A stretch of 64,000 nt of DNA from Variovorax sp. OV700 (GCF_900099805.1 NZ_FNDR01000005.1:372001-436000); one strand, 5' to 3'; positions 35,107 through 44,689 are shown, counted from the first letter of the stretch. The notes: a model not told the origin generated them from the sequence alone. Numbers and translations are program-made.

Positions 35107-36517
35107 GGGCGGTCTCCGGGGAATTCTTCGGCATGTTCTTTGCTGCTCGCGCGGCCTGCGTGCCGGCGATGCGGCCGAAGGCCGTGCCGATGCTCATGCC
35201 CACGCCGGCCGTGTACCCCTTGCCCAACACGTTGCCGGCCATCATTTCGCCGGCCACGAACAGGTTGGGACTCGGCCGGCCGCCAAAGCGCACCGCCGCG
35301 GTCTCGTCGACCTTCAGGCCGAGGTAGGTGAAGGTGATGCCGGGTCGCACGGGGTAGGCATGGAAGGGCGCGGTGTCGAGCGGGCGGGCCCAGTGCGTCT
35401 TGGCGGGCGCGAGGCCTTCGGTGCGGCAATCGTCCAGCGCGGTGTGGTCGAAGCGGCCGACGCGGCAGGCGGAGTTGTAGTCCTGCACGGTGCGGACGAA
35501 GGTGGCTTCGTCGAGGCCGATCTTCTGCGCCAGTTCGCCGAGCGTGTTCGCCTGCGTACCGGCGAAGACCGGCGGCATGAAGCGGCCGACCGCCTTCTGA
35601 TCGATCACCGACCACGCGATCTGCCCTGGCTGCTGCGCCACCAGCCGGCCCCAGATCGCATAGCGCTTGGGCCAGAAATCTTCGCCCTCGTCGTAGAAGC
35701 GTTGCGCCTCGCGGTTGACCACCACGCCGAGCGACACGCAATCGATGCGGGTGCAGATGCCACCGTCATAGAGTGGCGCGCGGGCATCGATGGCCACCAT
35801 GTGGCCCTGCGATGGATCGCCGATGCTGTCGGCGCCGGCGTCGATCATGTACTTGAGCAGCACGCCCTGGTTGAAGCGCGTGCCGCGGATGAGGAAGTTG
35901 TCGGCCGGCCATTCGCCGCGCTCGTTCTGACCCCAGGCCTCGCGCAGCCATTCGCGGTTCGATTCGAAGCCGCCGGCAGCCAGCACGCAGCTCTTCGCCT
36001 CGATGCGCTCGCCGGCCTCGGTGCGCACGCCCACGAAGCGGTCGCCGTCGAGCTCCACCGAGGCCACGGGCGTGTCGTAGCGGATCTGCGCACCCATCTT
36101 TTCGGAGCTTCGAAAATAGGCGTTGACCAGCGCCTTGCCGCCGCCCATGAAGAAAGCATTGGTGCGCGCGACGTGCAATGCGCCCGACAGCGGCGGCTGG
36201 AAGTGCACGCCATGGCTGCGCATCCAGTCGCGGCAGTTGGAAGAAGCGCGAATCACCAGCCGCGCCAGGTATTCGTCGGTCAGGCCGCCGGTCACCTTCA
36301 GCAGGTCTTGCCAGTATTCCTCTTCAGGATAGGCGTCGACCAGCACGTCCTGCGGCGCATCGTGCATGCAGCGCAGGTTGCGGGTGTGCTGCGAATTGCC
36401 GCCGCGCCACGCCTTGGGCGAAGCTTCGAGCAGCAGCACCGAAGCGCCGGCCTCGCGCGCCATCAGCGCGGCGCACAGCGCGGCATTGCCGCCACCGACA
36501 ACCAGTACATCGATCAC
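35090..36517 (-). CDS. tcuA: FAD-dependent tricarballylate dehydrogenase TcuA
   Basis: 475 aa flavoprotein of the fumarate reductase/succinate dehydrogenase group. The dinucleotide-binding motif [21 protein letters not shown] is at the N-terminus and GGLKVD-type chemistry residues near the C-terminus, with [16 protein letters not shown] as the closing FAD contact. It oxidises tricarballylate to cis-aconitate. The transporter gene tcuC (MFS) of the Salmonella operon is not present here; the substrate may enter through another carrier. The LysR gene upstream on the same strand is its likely regulator. Confidence 0.9.
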   Translation of the reverse strand: MIDVLVVGGGNAALCAALMAREAGASVLLLEASPKAWRGGNSQHTRNLRCMHDAPQDVLVDAYPEEEYWQDLLKVTGGLTDEYLARLVIRASSNCRDWMRSHGVHFQPPLSGALHVARTNAFFMGGGKALVNAYFRSSEKMGAQIRYDTPVASVELDGDRFVGVRTEAGERIEAKSCVLAAGGFESNREWLREAWGQNERGEWPADNFLIRGTRFNQGVLLKYMIDAGADSIGDPSQGHMVAIDARAPLYDGGICTRIDCVSLGVVVNREAQRFYDEGEDFWPKRYAIWGRLVAQQPGQIAWSVIDQKAVGRFMPPVFAGTQANTLGELAQKIGLDEATFVRTVQDYNSACRVGRFDHTALDDCRTEGLAPAKTHWARPLDTAPFHAYPVRPGITFTYLGLKVDETAAVRFGGRPSPNLFVAGEMMAGNVLGKGYTAGVGMSIGTAFGRIAGTQAARAAKNMPKNSPETALAAAH

Positions 36518-36594
36518 TCGTGGGCCTCCTTGGAATACAGGAGACTTTATTGAGCGAGGCCTTCACGCGAAAGGCCGATCGAGGCAACGGGTGT

Positions 36595-37521
36595 TCAGTG
36601 ATCGAGAAGACTTGCGCCGGTCCAGCGGCCCTCGCGCACCAGGGCGCGGGCCGTGTCGGCCAGCACCACGCGCGCCGCCAGCGCGGCCGGCGACAGCTCG
36701 TCGTCAGACAGGCTCACCAGAAGGTTGTGGCGGCCCACGTGCGCATCGCTGATCTGCGTGAGCTGAAGGTCGTCGCTCTCATGGCGCGCGGTGGCTGCGC
36801 CGGGCTGGATGGTGGCGCCGTAGCCCGCGCGTACCGCGTCCATCAGCAGCGCCAGGCCGTCCACCTCGGCGACGATGCGCGGCTGGATGCGGGCGCGCGC
36901 AAAGGCGGCCATCAGCGTGGCGCGCAGGCCGTGGCTTCCGCTGGGCAGGATGAGCGGCAGCTCGGCCAGTTGCGACAGTCGCACCTTGGTGCCGGACGGG
37001 CGCTGTGCGAGATGGGGCGATGCGATCACGAACAGCTTTTCCGCCAGCAGCGGCAGCACGCTCCAGCGCCGCGGCGTGTCGGTCTGGAACAGCACTGCCA
37101 GGTCGAGCTGGCGCGCCTGCAGCATGGTGGTGAGGTGGCCCGAGAGCGCCTCGACCATGTGCAGCCGCACCTCGGGATAGCGCTCCTGCATCGCGCGCAT
37201 CAGCGGCACGCCGAGCACCGTAGCGGTGGTGGGCGCGAGGCCCACACTCACATGACCCGACAGGCGCGCCTGCTGCGCCGCGCGCACCGCGTCGTCGGCA
37301 TGCCGCAGTGTGAGCTGCGCCTGTTGCAAAAAGGCGAGACCGGCGTCGGTGGGCGTGACGCCGGTCGAGTTGCGCTGCAGCAGCCGCGTGGAGAGCTCGC
37401 CTTCGAGCCGGCTGATCTGCTGGCTCAGTGCCGAAGTGACCACGCCCAGCTCGATGGCCGCGCGGCCCATGCTGCGAAGCTCGCAGACCTTGACGAAGTA
37501 GCGCAGTTGCCGGAGTTCCAT
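36595..37521 (-). CDS. LysR family regulator, TcuR-like
   Basis: 308 aa starting at ATG 37521 (MELRQLRYFVKV). The N-terminal winged helix-turn-helix (AIELGVVTSALSQQISRLEGEL) and the substrate-binding core (VSVGLAPTTATVLGVPLM, then AVLFQTDTPRR) match LysR type regulators. It precedes tcuA by 77 bases in the same orientation rather than being divergent, which suggests it is an upstream member of the operon or autoregulated. Tricarballylate regulation is inferred only from position. Confidence 0.88.
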   Translation of the reverse strand: MELRQLRYFVKVCELRSMGRAAIELGVVTSALSQQISRLEGELSTRLLQRNSTGVTPTDAGLAFLQQAQLTLRHADDAVRAAQQARLSGHVSVGLAPTTATVLGVPLMRAMQERYPEVRLHMVEALSGHLTTMLQARQLDLAVLFQTDTPRRWSVLPLLAEKLFVIASPHLAQRPSGTKVRLSQLAELPLILPSGSHGLRATLMAAFARARIQPRIVAEVDGLALLMDAVRAGYGATIQPGAATARHESDDLQLTQISDAHVGRHNLLVSLSDDELSPAALAARVVLADTARALVREGRWTGASLLDH

Positions 37522-37604
37522 GTCCGCATCATCGCGCAGATAAAAAAATGGCTGCCGGCACCTGTCGCGCAGGCGCTGGCAGCCGTGTAAACCGGGATTG
37601 GCGT

Positions 37605-38372
37605 TTATTGCTTGTAGCTGCCGTCGATGAGGTCGAGCTTGCGGATGAGCGACGGCCAGACGAACTGCCCGCCCAGGCCGCCGGTCTGTACCTTCATGGC
37701 CTGGCCCACGCCTTCGACGATCTTCGGGTTCACGTGCGTGAGTTCGCTGCCGCCCGACTGCGCCGCAATCTGGATCTGGCAGGTGGTCTCGAAGACATAC
37801 ATTGAAAGGAAGGCGTCCGCAATGGTCTTGCCGCATGTGAGCAGGCCATGGTTGCGCAGCATGAGGTAGTTGGCGCTGCCCATGTCGGCCTGCAGGCGCG
37901 GCTTCTCGTCGTCGCGGAAGGCCACGCCTTCATAGTCGTGGTAGGCGAGCGAAGCCAGCACGAAGGTCGATTGCTGGCTGATCGGCAGCACGCCGTTCTT
38001 CTGCGCGCTCACGGCAATGCCGGCCTTGGTGTGGGTGTGCAGCACGCACTGGATGTCTTCGCGCGCGGCATGCACCGCGCTGTGGATCACGAAGCCGGCC
38101 GGGTTCACGGGGTAGGGCGACTCGATGATCTTGTTGCACTGCTGATCGACCTTGACCAGGCTCGACGCGGTGATCTCGTCGAACATGAGCCCGTAAGGGT
38201 TGATGAGGAAGTGGTGCTCGGGCCCGGGGATGCGCGCGCTGATGTGCGTGAACACCAGGTCGCTCCAGCCGTAAAGCGCCACCAGGCGATAGCAGGCGGC
38301 AAGGTCGACGCGCAGCTGCCATTCTTCGGCGGACACGAGTTTCTGGATTTCGGGTTGGGAGGCTGCGTTCAT
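37605..38372 (-). CDS. Class II aldolase/adducin family protein
   Basis: 255 aa. Zinc ligands of class II aldolases are visible as HTHTKAG and, further on, the NHGLLTCGKTI segment; the N-terminal CYRLVALYGWSDLVFTHISARIPG is also typical. Members cleave sugar phosphates or decarboxylate, for example rhamnulose-1-phosphate or 3-oxo-tetronate 4-phosphate. It lies between the LysR gene and the HD-domain gene; the HD gene is 23 bases upstream. No sugar kinase or dehydrogenase is nearby, so the substrate is open. Confidence 0.88.
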   Translation of the reverse strand: MNAASQPEIQKLVSAEEWQLRVDLAACYRLVALYGWSDLVFTHISARIPGPEHHFLINPYGLMFDEITASSLVKVDQQCNKIIESPYPVNPAGFVIHSAVHAAREDIQCVLHTHTKAGIAVSAQKNGVLPISQQSTFVLASLAYHDYEGVAFRDDEKPRLQADMGSANYLMLRNHGLLTCGKTIADAFLSMYVFETTCQIQIAAQSGGSELTHVNPKIVEGVGQAMKVQTGGLGGQFVWPSLIRKLDLIDGSYKQ

Positions 38373-38395
38373 GGTGAATTGTTCCTAGTGGGTTC

Positions 38396-38986
38396 TCAGG
38401 CGGCCGCCGGCTCTTTCATCGCGGCCTTGTAGATGCTCTGCTTCGGCTCTGCCATCAGGCGTTGCAACATGGGTTCGAATTCGCTGATGGGCAGCGTCTC
38501 GGCCTTGGGGTCGAAGGCGGGGTTGTCGTACAGCGCGCAGAACTCGGCCGTGCGCTCGTAGTGCGGATTGCTCTTGAAGTTGTCGCGCATGTCGCGGTCC
38601 AGGCCGATGTGATGAAAGAAATAGTGGCCCTGGAAGATGCCGTGGTGCTGCACCATCCAGTGGTTGGCTTCGCTCACGAAGGGCTTGAGAATGGCCGCGG
38701 CAATGTCGGGGTGGTTGAAGCTGCCGAGCGTGTCGCCGATGTCGTGCAAGAGCGCACACACCACGTACTCATCGTCGCGGCCATCGCGCAGTGCGCGCGT
38801 CGCGGTCTGCAGCGAATGGGTGTAGCGGTCGACCGGAAAGCCGCCGTAGTCGCCTTCGAGGATCTGCAGGTGCTTGATCACGCGCGCGGGCAGGCCGCCC
38901 GCAAACTGCCTGAACTCGCCGCCGATCAGTTGCCAGTCCTCGCGCGTGCTCTCCTGCATGCTCTTGAAACTTGCCCGTTCGCTCAT
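38396..38986 (-). CDS. HD-domain protein, PhnZ/MIOX-like
   Basis: 196 aa from ATG 38986. HD motif ligands: HSLQTATRA (first His), LLHDIGD (HD pair), NHPDIAA and HHGIFQGHYF (further His). The ordering and the extra His residues match the mixed-valent di-iron group that includes PhnZ and myo-inositol oxygenase rather than phosphohydrolases. Such enzymes use O2 to cleave C-C or C-P bonds. It precedes the class II aldolase gene, so the two may act in sequence: oxidation, then aldol cleavage. That is inference. Confidence 0.8.
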   Translation of the reverse strand: MSERASFKSMQESTREDWQLIGGEFRQFAGGLPARVIKHLQILEGDYGGFPVDRYTHSLQTATRALRDGRDDEYVVCALLHDIGDTLGSFNHPDIAAAILKPFVSEANHWMVQHHGIFQGHYFFHHIGLDRDMRDNFKSNPHYERTAEFCALYDNPAFDPKAETLPISEFEPMLQRLMAEPKQSIYKAAMKEPAAA

Positions 38987-39047
38987 CGTGTCGTCTCCAT
39001 GTTCTCGGGGAATGCCGGCCACTGTAGACCTGTGCTTGACGTTCAAC

Positions 39048-39063
39048 TGTCGTGAATTTGACA
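39048..39063. promoter_or_regulatory. Small palindrome between the HD and Crp/Fnr genes
   Basis: TGTC-N8-GACA (39048-39063) lies in the shared upstream region of the divergent HD-domain gene and Crp/Fnr-type regulator. The two half sites are perfect and only weakly like Crp/Fnr boxes. It may be an operator for the regulator encoded next to it. Confidence 0.25.
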
Positions 39064-39118
39064 ATGCAAGGCTCTGGTAAACCCCGCCCCGAGGCGTCTT
39101 CGAGGCAATTTCTCCCGT

Positions 39119-39838
39119 ATGGCCGCTCCCAAGCTGCGTCTTTCAGCTCCGCACCGCGCCGCGATGGAGCGCAATCCGTGGTTCACCAGCATGCCGCGTG
39201 CACAGCGCGAGGCGCTGGTGGGCGCGGCCGAACTGCTACACGTGCGGCGAGGAGCCATGGTGTTTCGCCAGGGCGATCCGGTGCATGCGGCGGGTGGCGG
39301 CTTCTATGGGCTGGCGGCGGGCACCATCAAGATCTCGTCGCTGCGCCAGGATGGGCGCGAAGCCATCCTCGCGGTGCTCGAGCCCGGCAACTGGTTCGGC
39401 GAAATCACGCTCATCGACGGCTCGCCGCGCACGCACGACGCCACTGCGCTGGAATCGCTCGACCTGCTCGTGGTACCGCCGGAGGCCTTTGCCCACCAGA
39501 TGCGCGACGTGGTCTTCGCGAATGCGATTGCCGCGATGCTGGCGGCGCGCGTGCGCATGCTCTACGGCCTGACCGAAGATGCCACGTTGCGCAGCCTGCG
39601 TGCGCGCGTGGCGCACCGGCTGTTGGTGCTGGCGCGCGGCGATGCCACGCAGTCGGTACACCTGCGCCGCACGCTGATGCTGCCGCAGGAGGCGCTGGCC
39701 ATGATGCTCGGCATCACCCGGCAGACGCTCTCCAAAGAGCTCAACGCACTCGCGCGCGACCAGGTGATTTCGATCGGCTATGGGCGCATCGACCTGGTGT
39801 CGGTCGAGGCCCTGCAGGCGCTGGTCAGGAGCGGATAG
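39119..39838 (+). CDS. Crp/Fnr family transcriptional regulator
   Basis: 239 aa. N-terminal cyclic-nucleotide-binding fold (FRQGDPVHAAGGGFYGLAAGTIKI, LEPGNWFGEITLIDGSPRTHDATA) and C-terminal winged helix (LPQEALAMMLGITRQTLSKELNALARDQVI). Cysteines for an Fnr-type Fe-S cluster are absent, so oxygen sensing by that route is unlikely. The gene is divergent from the HD-domain gene and convergent with an ABC binding protein gene, whose stop lies two bases further on. Confidence 0.92.
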   Translation: MAAPKLRLSAPHRAAMERNPWFTSMPRAQREALVGAAELLHVRRGAMVFRQGDPVHAAGGGFYGLAAGTIKISSLRQDGREAILAVLEPGNWFGEITLIDGSPRTHDATALESLDLLVVPPEAFAHQMRDVVFANAIAAMLAARVRMLYGLTEDATLRSLRARVAHRLLVLARGDATQSVHLRRTLMLPQEALAMMLGITRQTLSKELNALARDQVISIGYGRIDLVSVEALQALVRSG

Positions 39839-39839
39839 T

Positions 39840-41003
39840 TCAGCGCAGCACGCGTCCGTCGGCCGATATGCTGATCAGGTCGATGTTCCGCGATGCGTCG
39901 CGCAGACCCGGGCGCAAGTTGACGCGGAAGCCTCCCACGTCGTAGTCGGTCATCGCGGTCATCACGCGCTGCAGACTCGCAGTCGTGAAGGCGCGGCCCG
40001 CGCGGCGCACTGCCTCGCCCACCACCTTGGCCGCAATGAAGCCCTCGAGGCCTTCGTACGAGGGCGTCTGGTCGGAGTTGTCGAGGGCGGCGCGGTATTC
40101 CTTGACGATGGGAATCGCCGAGGGCCGCGGCGAGGGCACCACCTGCGAGATCACGATGCCGCCGATGTCCTTGCCCAACTCGGCATAGAGCGGATCGATG
40201 CCCACGATCGAAAAGGCCATGAAACTGCCGGCATAGCCGCTCTTGCGCAGCTTGCGGATGGCGTTGGCCGTGGTGCCTGAGAGCGACACGAGCACGATGG
40301 CCTGGGGCGTCTGCTGCAACACCGTCTTGAGCGCCGCGTCGAGCTTGTCGCCGCCGCCCACGGGCACCATGGCGGTGGCCACCAGCTCGGGCAGCTTGAG
40401 TTCGGTGATGGCCTGCTGTACGGCGGCCAAGCCGGCGCGGCCCATGGCGTCTTCGTCGCCCACCAGCGCAACGCGCGTCTGCCCCACGGTGGCGCACTGG
40501 CGCACGATCTTCAGGGCTTCGTCGATCATGCCCGGGCGCACGTGGAACACGTTCGGGTGGCTCGCCTCGCGCAGCGTGTCCGCTGCGGCAAAGGGCGCGA
40601 ACAGCAGGCTGCCTTGCTGCGTCGCCACGCTCGCTCCGGCAGCGCTGCTGGCGGTGCCCACAAAGCCGAACAGCATGTCGGCCTTGTCGGCGCCCAGGAG
40701 AGTGCGTGCGTTGGCGCCGGCGCGGGCCGCGTCGTAGCCGTCGTCGAGCTGCAGCAGCTTGAGCTGGATTCCGCTGGCGGCATTGCGCTCGTTGAATTCA
40801 CCTACTGCGAGCCGGCTGCCCGCGGCAAAGGCCAGCCCGATCTCGCCGGCCGCGCCGGTCAGGGGTACCGATTGGCCCAGCAGCACCACCCGTGTGCCCG
40901 CTGGTGCCGCCTTGGTGGATTGAGAAAGCGCCGAAAGAGGAAGGCCGCCGCCCAGCAGCATTGCCCCGCACGCCTTCATCACTTTCCTTCGAGAGCCGTT
41001 CAT
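39840..41003 (-). CDS. Branched-chain-type ABC substrate-binding protein, orphan
   Basis: 387 aa from ATG 41003, supported by AAAGGTGG a few bases upstream. A signal peptide (VMKACGAMLLGGGLPLSALSQ) is followed by the Peripla_BP_6 fold: VVLLGQSVPLTGAAGEIG and LLQLDDGYDAARAGANARTLLGADK. It binds amino acids or aromatic acids. No permease or ATPase genes are close, as for most of the binding proteins here. It ends next to the Crp/Fnr gene, convergently. Confidence 0.88.
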   Translation of the reverse strand: MNGSRRKVMKACGAMLLGGGLPLSALSQSTKAAPAGTRVVLLGQSVPLTGAAGEIGLAFAAGSRLAVGEFNERNAASGIQLKLLQLDDGYDAARAGANARTLLGADKADMLFGFVGTASSAAGASVATQQGSLLFAPFAAADTLREASHPNVFHVRPGMIDEALKIVRQCATVGQTRVALVGDEDAMGRAGLAAVQQAITELKLPELVATAMVPVGGGDKLDAALKTVLQQTPQAIVLVSLSGTTANAIRKLRKSGYAGSFMAFSIVGIDPLYAELGKDIGGIVISQVVPSPRPSAIPIVKEYRAALDNSDQTPSYEGLEGFIAAKVVGEAVRRAGRAFTTASLQRVMTAMTDYDVGGFRVNLRPGLRDASRNIDLISISADGRVLR

Positions 41004-41080
41004 GTGCCACCTTTCGTACAAAATTAGTAAAAAAGTGTAGCAAGTTCGGTGCCCGCGGAGAAGATGGGTTTACGCGCCTT

Positions 41081-41620
41081 TCAGTCCGCGTCGGGCGGCA
41101 GCACCAGCGGTCCGCAGTTCTCGTCGGTGACGAACACGGCCACCAGCTTGGCGGGCCGCACGGGATCGGGGTTTTCCGCAAACAGATGCAGCGTGCGCGG
41201 CGGCTCGAAGAAGGTTTCGCCGCTCTTGTAGGTGCCCACCGGTCCACCGCCCAGCTGGGAGCGGATCGTGCCTTCGAGAATGATGGCGGTCACGGAGCCC
41301 GGATGCCGATGGGCCGGCGAATAGGCGAGCGGCGGAAAGTCGACGAGGACCGTGGTGACCGACTTGCCCGGCACGTTGGGCAGCGCTTCGCAGGAGAGTA
41401 CCTTGACCGAAGTGGCTGGCCTGGCGTCGGCGCCCGAGCCCGCGGGCGCCGGGGCGGAAGAGAACATCGGCCGGGCGACGCCGCTGCATACGTCGGCGAA
41501 CCATTGCGCTGCTTCCTGGCGGTTGCCGTGCGGCATCAGCGCCCAGCCGGCGGCCAGCACCAGCGAGAGCGCCGCGATGCCCGCCCCCAGCGGGATGCGA
41601 TGAAGCCGGGCCGGCTTCAC
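41081..41620 (-). CDS. Membrane-anchored cupin-domain protein
   Basis: 179 aa from a GTG at 41620 overlapping the preceding epimerase stop by four bases (GTGA). A short basic start and one hydrophobic segment (AGIAALSLVLAAGWALMP) suggest an uncleaved signal anchor or a signal peptide. The cupin core is visible in SPAHRHPGSVTAIILEG and GETFFEPPRTLHLFAENPD with metal-binding His residues. Cupins range from dioxygenases to sensors. The preceding gene in the same operon is an NAD-dependent epimerase. Confidence 0.75.
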   Translation of the reverse strand: MKPARLHRIPLGAGIAALSLVLAAGWALMPHGNRQEAAQWFADVCSGVARPMFSSAPAPAGSGADARPATSVKVLSCEALPNVPGKSVTTVLVDFPPLAYSPAHRHPGSVTAIILEGTIRSQLGGGPVGTYKSGETFFEPPRTLHLFAENPDPVRPAKLVAVFVTDENCGPLVLPPDAD

Positions 41621-42381
41621 GATGCCACTCCCTGGCGCTGCCGCTCCCGCTGGCGCAGCCGCAGCGATGCGTGCCAGCCGAGTTCGCGCTTCGCCTTTTC
41701 GCTGCTGACATCGGGGCCGTCCTCGGCGATGTTGAAGATGCCGCCGCCTTCCGCATGCCGCAGCGCCAGCACCGCTGCCCAAGCCGCGGCCTCCACGTGG
41801 ACGGGACATGTGCCCTTGGGGCCGGCATTCCATGTGCCCGGCCCGTAGAACTGCCCATGGCGCAGCACCGTGGCCGTGAGGCCCGCGGCGGCGAGCACGC
41901 TGCGCTCGAGCGCAGCCACGCCATCGACGCTGACGCGGCGCAGGCCTTCGGCCTCGAGATCGAGCGGGTGTTCTTCGACGTGGGGCAGCGGACCCGGTGC
42001 GTACATCCAGGCGATGCTTTGCGCCACAAGCCGGCGGCTGCCGGCGGCCAGCGCCGCGGCCACGAGGTTGCGCGTGCCTTCGGTGCGCACGCGTGCATTG
42101 CGATGGGCGGCGTCGGCCATCAGCTTGGGATCGAGGTCGGGCGGCAGGTCGGTGAGCTGGTGGATCACGGCCGTCGGCGCAATGCGCTTCAGTGCCACTC
42201 GCAGAGCTTCAGCATCGAATACGTCGACGACCACCGGCAGCGCGCCGCGCGCCTCCAGCGCATGCGCGCGCTCGGCCCGCCGGGTGCTTCCATACACGGT
42301 GTAGCCCGTGTCGATCAACAGCGGGACCAGCATGCTGCCAATGGCACCGGCCGCGCCCGCCACGAATATCTTCTCGCTCAT
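41617..42381 (-). CDS. NAD-dependent epimerase/dehydratase family protein
   Basis: 254 aa. FVAGAAGAIGSMLVPLLIDTGYTVY is the Rossmann fold Gly-rich loop. The expected Y-x-x-x-K is not obvious; the region after SIAWMYAPG is where it should be, so this may be a non-classical extended SDR. It is the first gene of a two-gene unit with the cupin and is divergent from the MocR-type regulator, with 96 bases between. The regulator probably controls it. Confidence 0.8.
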   Translation of the reverse strand: MSEKIFVAGAAGAIGSMLVPLLIDTGYTVYGSTRRAERAHALEARGALPVVVDVFDAEALRVALKRIAPTAVIHQLTDLPPDLDPKLMADAAHRNARVRTEGTRNLVAAALAAGSRRLVAQSIAWMYAPGPLPHVEEHPLDLEAEGLRRVSVDGVAALERSVLAAAGLTATVLRHGQFYGPGTWNAGPKGTCPVHVEAAAWAAVLALRHAEGGGIFNIAEDGPDVSSEKAKRELGWHASLRLRQRERQRQGVAS

Positions 42382-42450
42382 CGCATGTCCTTTTCTCTGA
42401 TTGGCTGCTTCACGGTTTCAGCTTAGGGTCTCGATGCCACACTCGAAAGA

Positions 42451-42484
42451 GCCAAGATTCGTCAAAATGAATAGGCCATGATTC
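42451..42484. promoter_or_regulatory. Direct repeat at the MocR start
   Basis: GCCAAGATTC at 42451-42460 is repeated as GCCATGATTC at 42475-42484, 24 bases apart, the second covering the start codon of the MocR gene. Direct repeats spaced by about two helical turns are typical operators for MocR/PdxR proteins, so it may be an autoregulatory site that also serves the divergent epimerase gene. Confidence 0.35.
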
Positions 42485-43923
42485 AAGAGAAGACCTTTTC
42501 CGCCGCCCACCTGGCAATCGACCGCGCGGCGCCTGCCCCGCTGTACCGGCAGGTCTACGAGCGCTTCAGGGCGGCCATCGAACTGGGGGTGCTTAACCCG
42601 GGCGATCGCGTGGCATCCGCGCGCAGCCTGGCGAGTGAACTGGGCGTGGCGCGGGGCACCATCGAGACGGCCTACACCCAGCTTTCGGGCGAAGGCTATT
42701 TCTCGCCGCAGGGCCAGGCGGGCACGGTGGTTTCCCCTTCGCTTCCCGCGCGACGGCCCGCGCGCCGCGGGCCCCAAAGAACCGCGCCGGAGGCGATCGG
42801 CCAGGCACTGACCGAACCCGCTCCGCCGCCGCCATTGCAACTGGGCATTCCGGCGCTCGACGCCTTTCCGCGCAAGCTCTGGGCGCGCCTGGCCGCGCGG
42901 CGCGTGAGGGCGACGACCGCGGCCGACATGTTCTATGGCGACCCTTCGGGCCACCCGGCGTTGCGCGCCGCCATTGCCGCCTATCTGCGGGTGTCGCGCG
43001 GCGTCTCGTGCCATCCGTCGCAGGTCTTCGTGACCGGGGGCTACCGCGCGTCTCTCGCGCTCATTTCGCACACGCTGCTCGCGAAGGATGATCGCGTGTG
43101 GGTGGAAGACCCGGGCTACACGCCCACGCACGAGGTGCTGCGCGGCGCCGGCCAGCGCCCGATGCCCGTGCCGGTGGATGAGGAAGGCATGGACGTTACG
43201 CATGGCATGCGCAAGGCAGCAAAGGCGAAGATGGCCGTCGTCACGCCTTCGCACCAGGCGCCGCTGGGTGTGTCGATGTCGCTCGCGCGCCGGCTGCAAC
43301 TGCTCGACTGGGCCTCCGAGGCAAAGGCCTGGATCGTCGAAGACGACTATGACGGCGAGTACCGCTACGCCGGCCCGCCATTGCCCGCCCTAAAGAGCCT
43401 GGATGGCCACGATCGCGTGCTGTATGCCGGCAGCTTTTCGAAGGTGCTGTATCCCGGATTGGCGCTGGGCTATCTGGTCGCGCCCGACTCGCTGCTAAGC
43501 GCCTTCGGCGAGGCTGCGCGGACGTGGTCCAACGGATGCCCGCAACTCACGCAGGCGGTGGTGGCCGACTTCATGCGCGAAGGCCACTTCTCCCGTCACC
43601 TCAAGAAGATGCGGCTGCTCTATGCACGCCGCCGCAGCGTGTTTGCGGCCGCCTTGCAGAAGGCCTTTGGCGAGGACGTGCGCATCGATCTGCAGAGCGG
43701 CGGCATGCACCTGATCGCGCGCTTCGACCGGTGGCGCGAAAGCGATGAGGAGCTGGCCCGTCGCGCGCAGCTCGCCGGCCTGAACTGCCAGCCGCTGTCC
43801 CGGCGAGGCACGGCGGCTTTTCGCGACGAGGGGCTGCTGATGGGCTTCACCAACATCGGCTCCGCCGCGGATGCGCAGCAGCTTGCAGCGAAGCTGCGGG
43901 CCGCTTTAGGCGGAAAGCCCTGA
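42478..43923 (+). CDS. MocR-type (GntR/aminotransferase) transcriptional regulator
   Basis: 481 aa. The N-terminal GntR winged helix (LYRQVYERFRAAIELGVLNPGDRV ... LGVARGTIETAYTQL) is joined to a class I aminotransferase fold; the PLP Lys is in YAGSFSKVLYPG. PdxR and similar regulators use PLP as effector. It is divergent from the epimerase-cupin pair. Length and domain order are complete. Confidence 0.9.
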   Translation: MIQEKTFSAAHLAIDRAAPAPLYRQVYERFRAAIELGVLNPGDRVASARSLASELGVARGTIETAYTQLSGEGYFSPQGQAGTVVSPSLPARRPARRGPQRTAPEAIGQALTEPAPPPPLQLGIPALDAFPRKLWARLAARRVRATTAADMFYGDPSGHPALRAAIAAYLRVSRGVSCHPSQVFVTGGYRASLALISHTLLAKDDRVWVEDPGYTPTHEVLRGAGQRPMPVPVDEEGMDVTHGMRKAAKAKMAVVTPSHQAPLGVSMSLARRLQLLDWASEAKAWIVEDDYDGEYRYAGPPLPALKSLDGHDRVLYAGSFSKVLYPGLALGYLVAPDSLLSAFGEAARTWSNGCPQLTQAVVADFMREGHFSRHLKKMRLLYARRRSVFAAALQKAFGEDVRIDLQSGGMHLIARFDRWRESDEELARRAQLAGLNCQPLSRRGTAAFRDEGLLMGFTNIGSAADAQQLAAKLRAALGGKP

Positions 43924-43939
43924 AAAGGTTGGAAGAGGT

Positions 43940-44689
43940 TCAGATGCGCTGAAACACCAGGTCCCAGACCCCGTGGCCCAGCTTGAGGCCGCGGTTCTCG
44001 AACTTGGTCAGCGGCCGGTAGCCCGGCTTGGGCGCGTAGTCTTCGGCCGTGTTGCGCAGCAGCGGCTCTGCGGACAGCACCTCGAGCATCTGCTCGGCAT
44101 AGGGTTGCCAGTCGGTGGCGCAATGGATGTAGCCGCCCGGCCGCAGATGCCCGGCAAGCTTCTTCACGAACTCGGGCTGGATCAACCGCCGCTTGTTGTG
44201 GCGCTTCTTGTGCCACGGATCGGGAAAGAACACGTGCACGCCGCCCAGCGAATCGGGCTTCAGCATATGGTCGAGCACGTCCACCGCATCGTGCGCGCAG
44301 ATGCGGATGTTGGTGATCGACTGCTCGCCGATGCGCTTGAGCAGTGCACCCACGCCGGGCTCGTGCACTTCGCAGCAGAGAAAGTTGGTCTCGGGCATCA
44401 CCGTGGCGATGTGCGCGGTGGCCTCGCCCATGCCAAAGCCGATTTCGAGCACGGTCGGCGCGGCGCGGCCGCCGAAAGCGGCGGTGAGGTCGAGCGGCTC
44501 TGGCTTGTAGGGAATGAGAAACAGCGGACCGAGTTCGGCAAAGGCGCGCGCCTGTCCGTCGGTGGTACGGCCGGCGCGCTTCACGAAGCTCTTGAGGCGG
44601 CGGTGCAGCGGATGCGGCTTGTTGTCGTCGTCGCCCGCGTCGTCGTCGCTGGGTGGAAGGTCGTGGGGCACGGTGTCGGAAGAGGTCAT
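43940..44689 (-). CDS. trmB: tRNA (guanine-N7-)-methyltransferase TrmB
   Basis: 249 aa from the ATG at 44689. SAM-binding [16 protein letters not shown] and the family motif [16 protein letters not shown] are clear. It methylates G46 of tRNA. An acidic N-terminal extension ([11 protein letters not shown]) is typical of Burkholderiales. The stop of the upstream gluQ overlaps this start by one base (TAATG), so the two are coupled translationally. Confidence 0.95.
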   Translation of the reverse strand: MTSSDTVPHDLPPSDDDAGDDDNKPHPLHRRLKSFVKRAGRTTDGQARAFAELGPLFLIPYKPEPLDLTAAFGGRAAPTVLEIGFGMGEATAHIATVMPETNFLCCEVHEPGVGALLKRIGEQSITNIRICAHDAVDVLDHMLKPDSLGGVHVFFPDPWHKKRHNKRRLIQPEFVKKLAGHLRPGGYIHCATDWQPYAEQMLEVLSAEPLLRNTAEDYAPKPGYRPLTKFENRGLKLGHGVWDLVFQRI

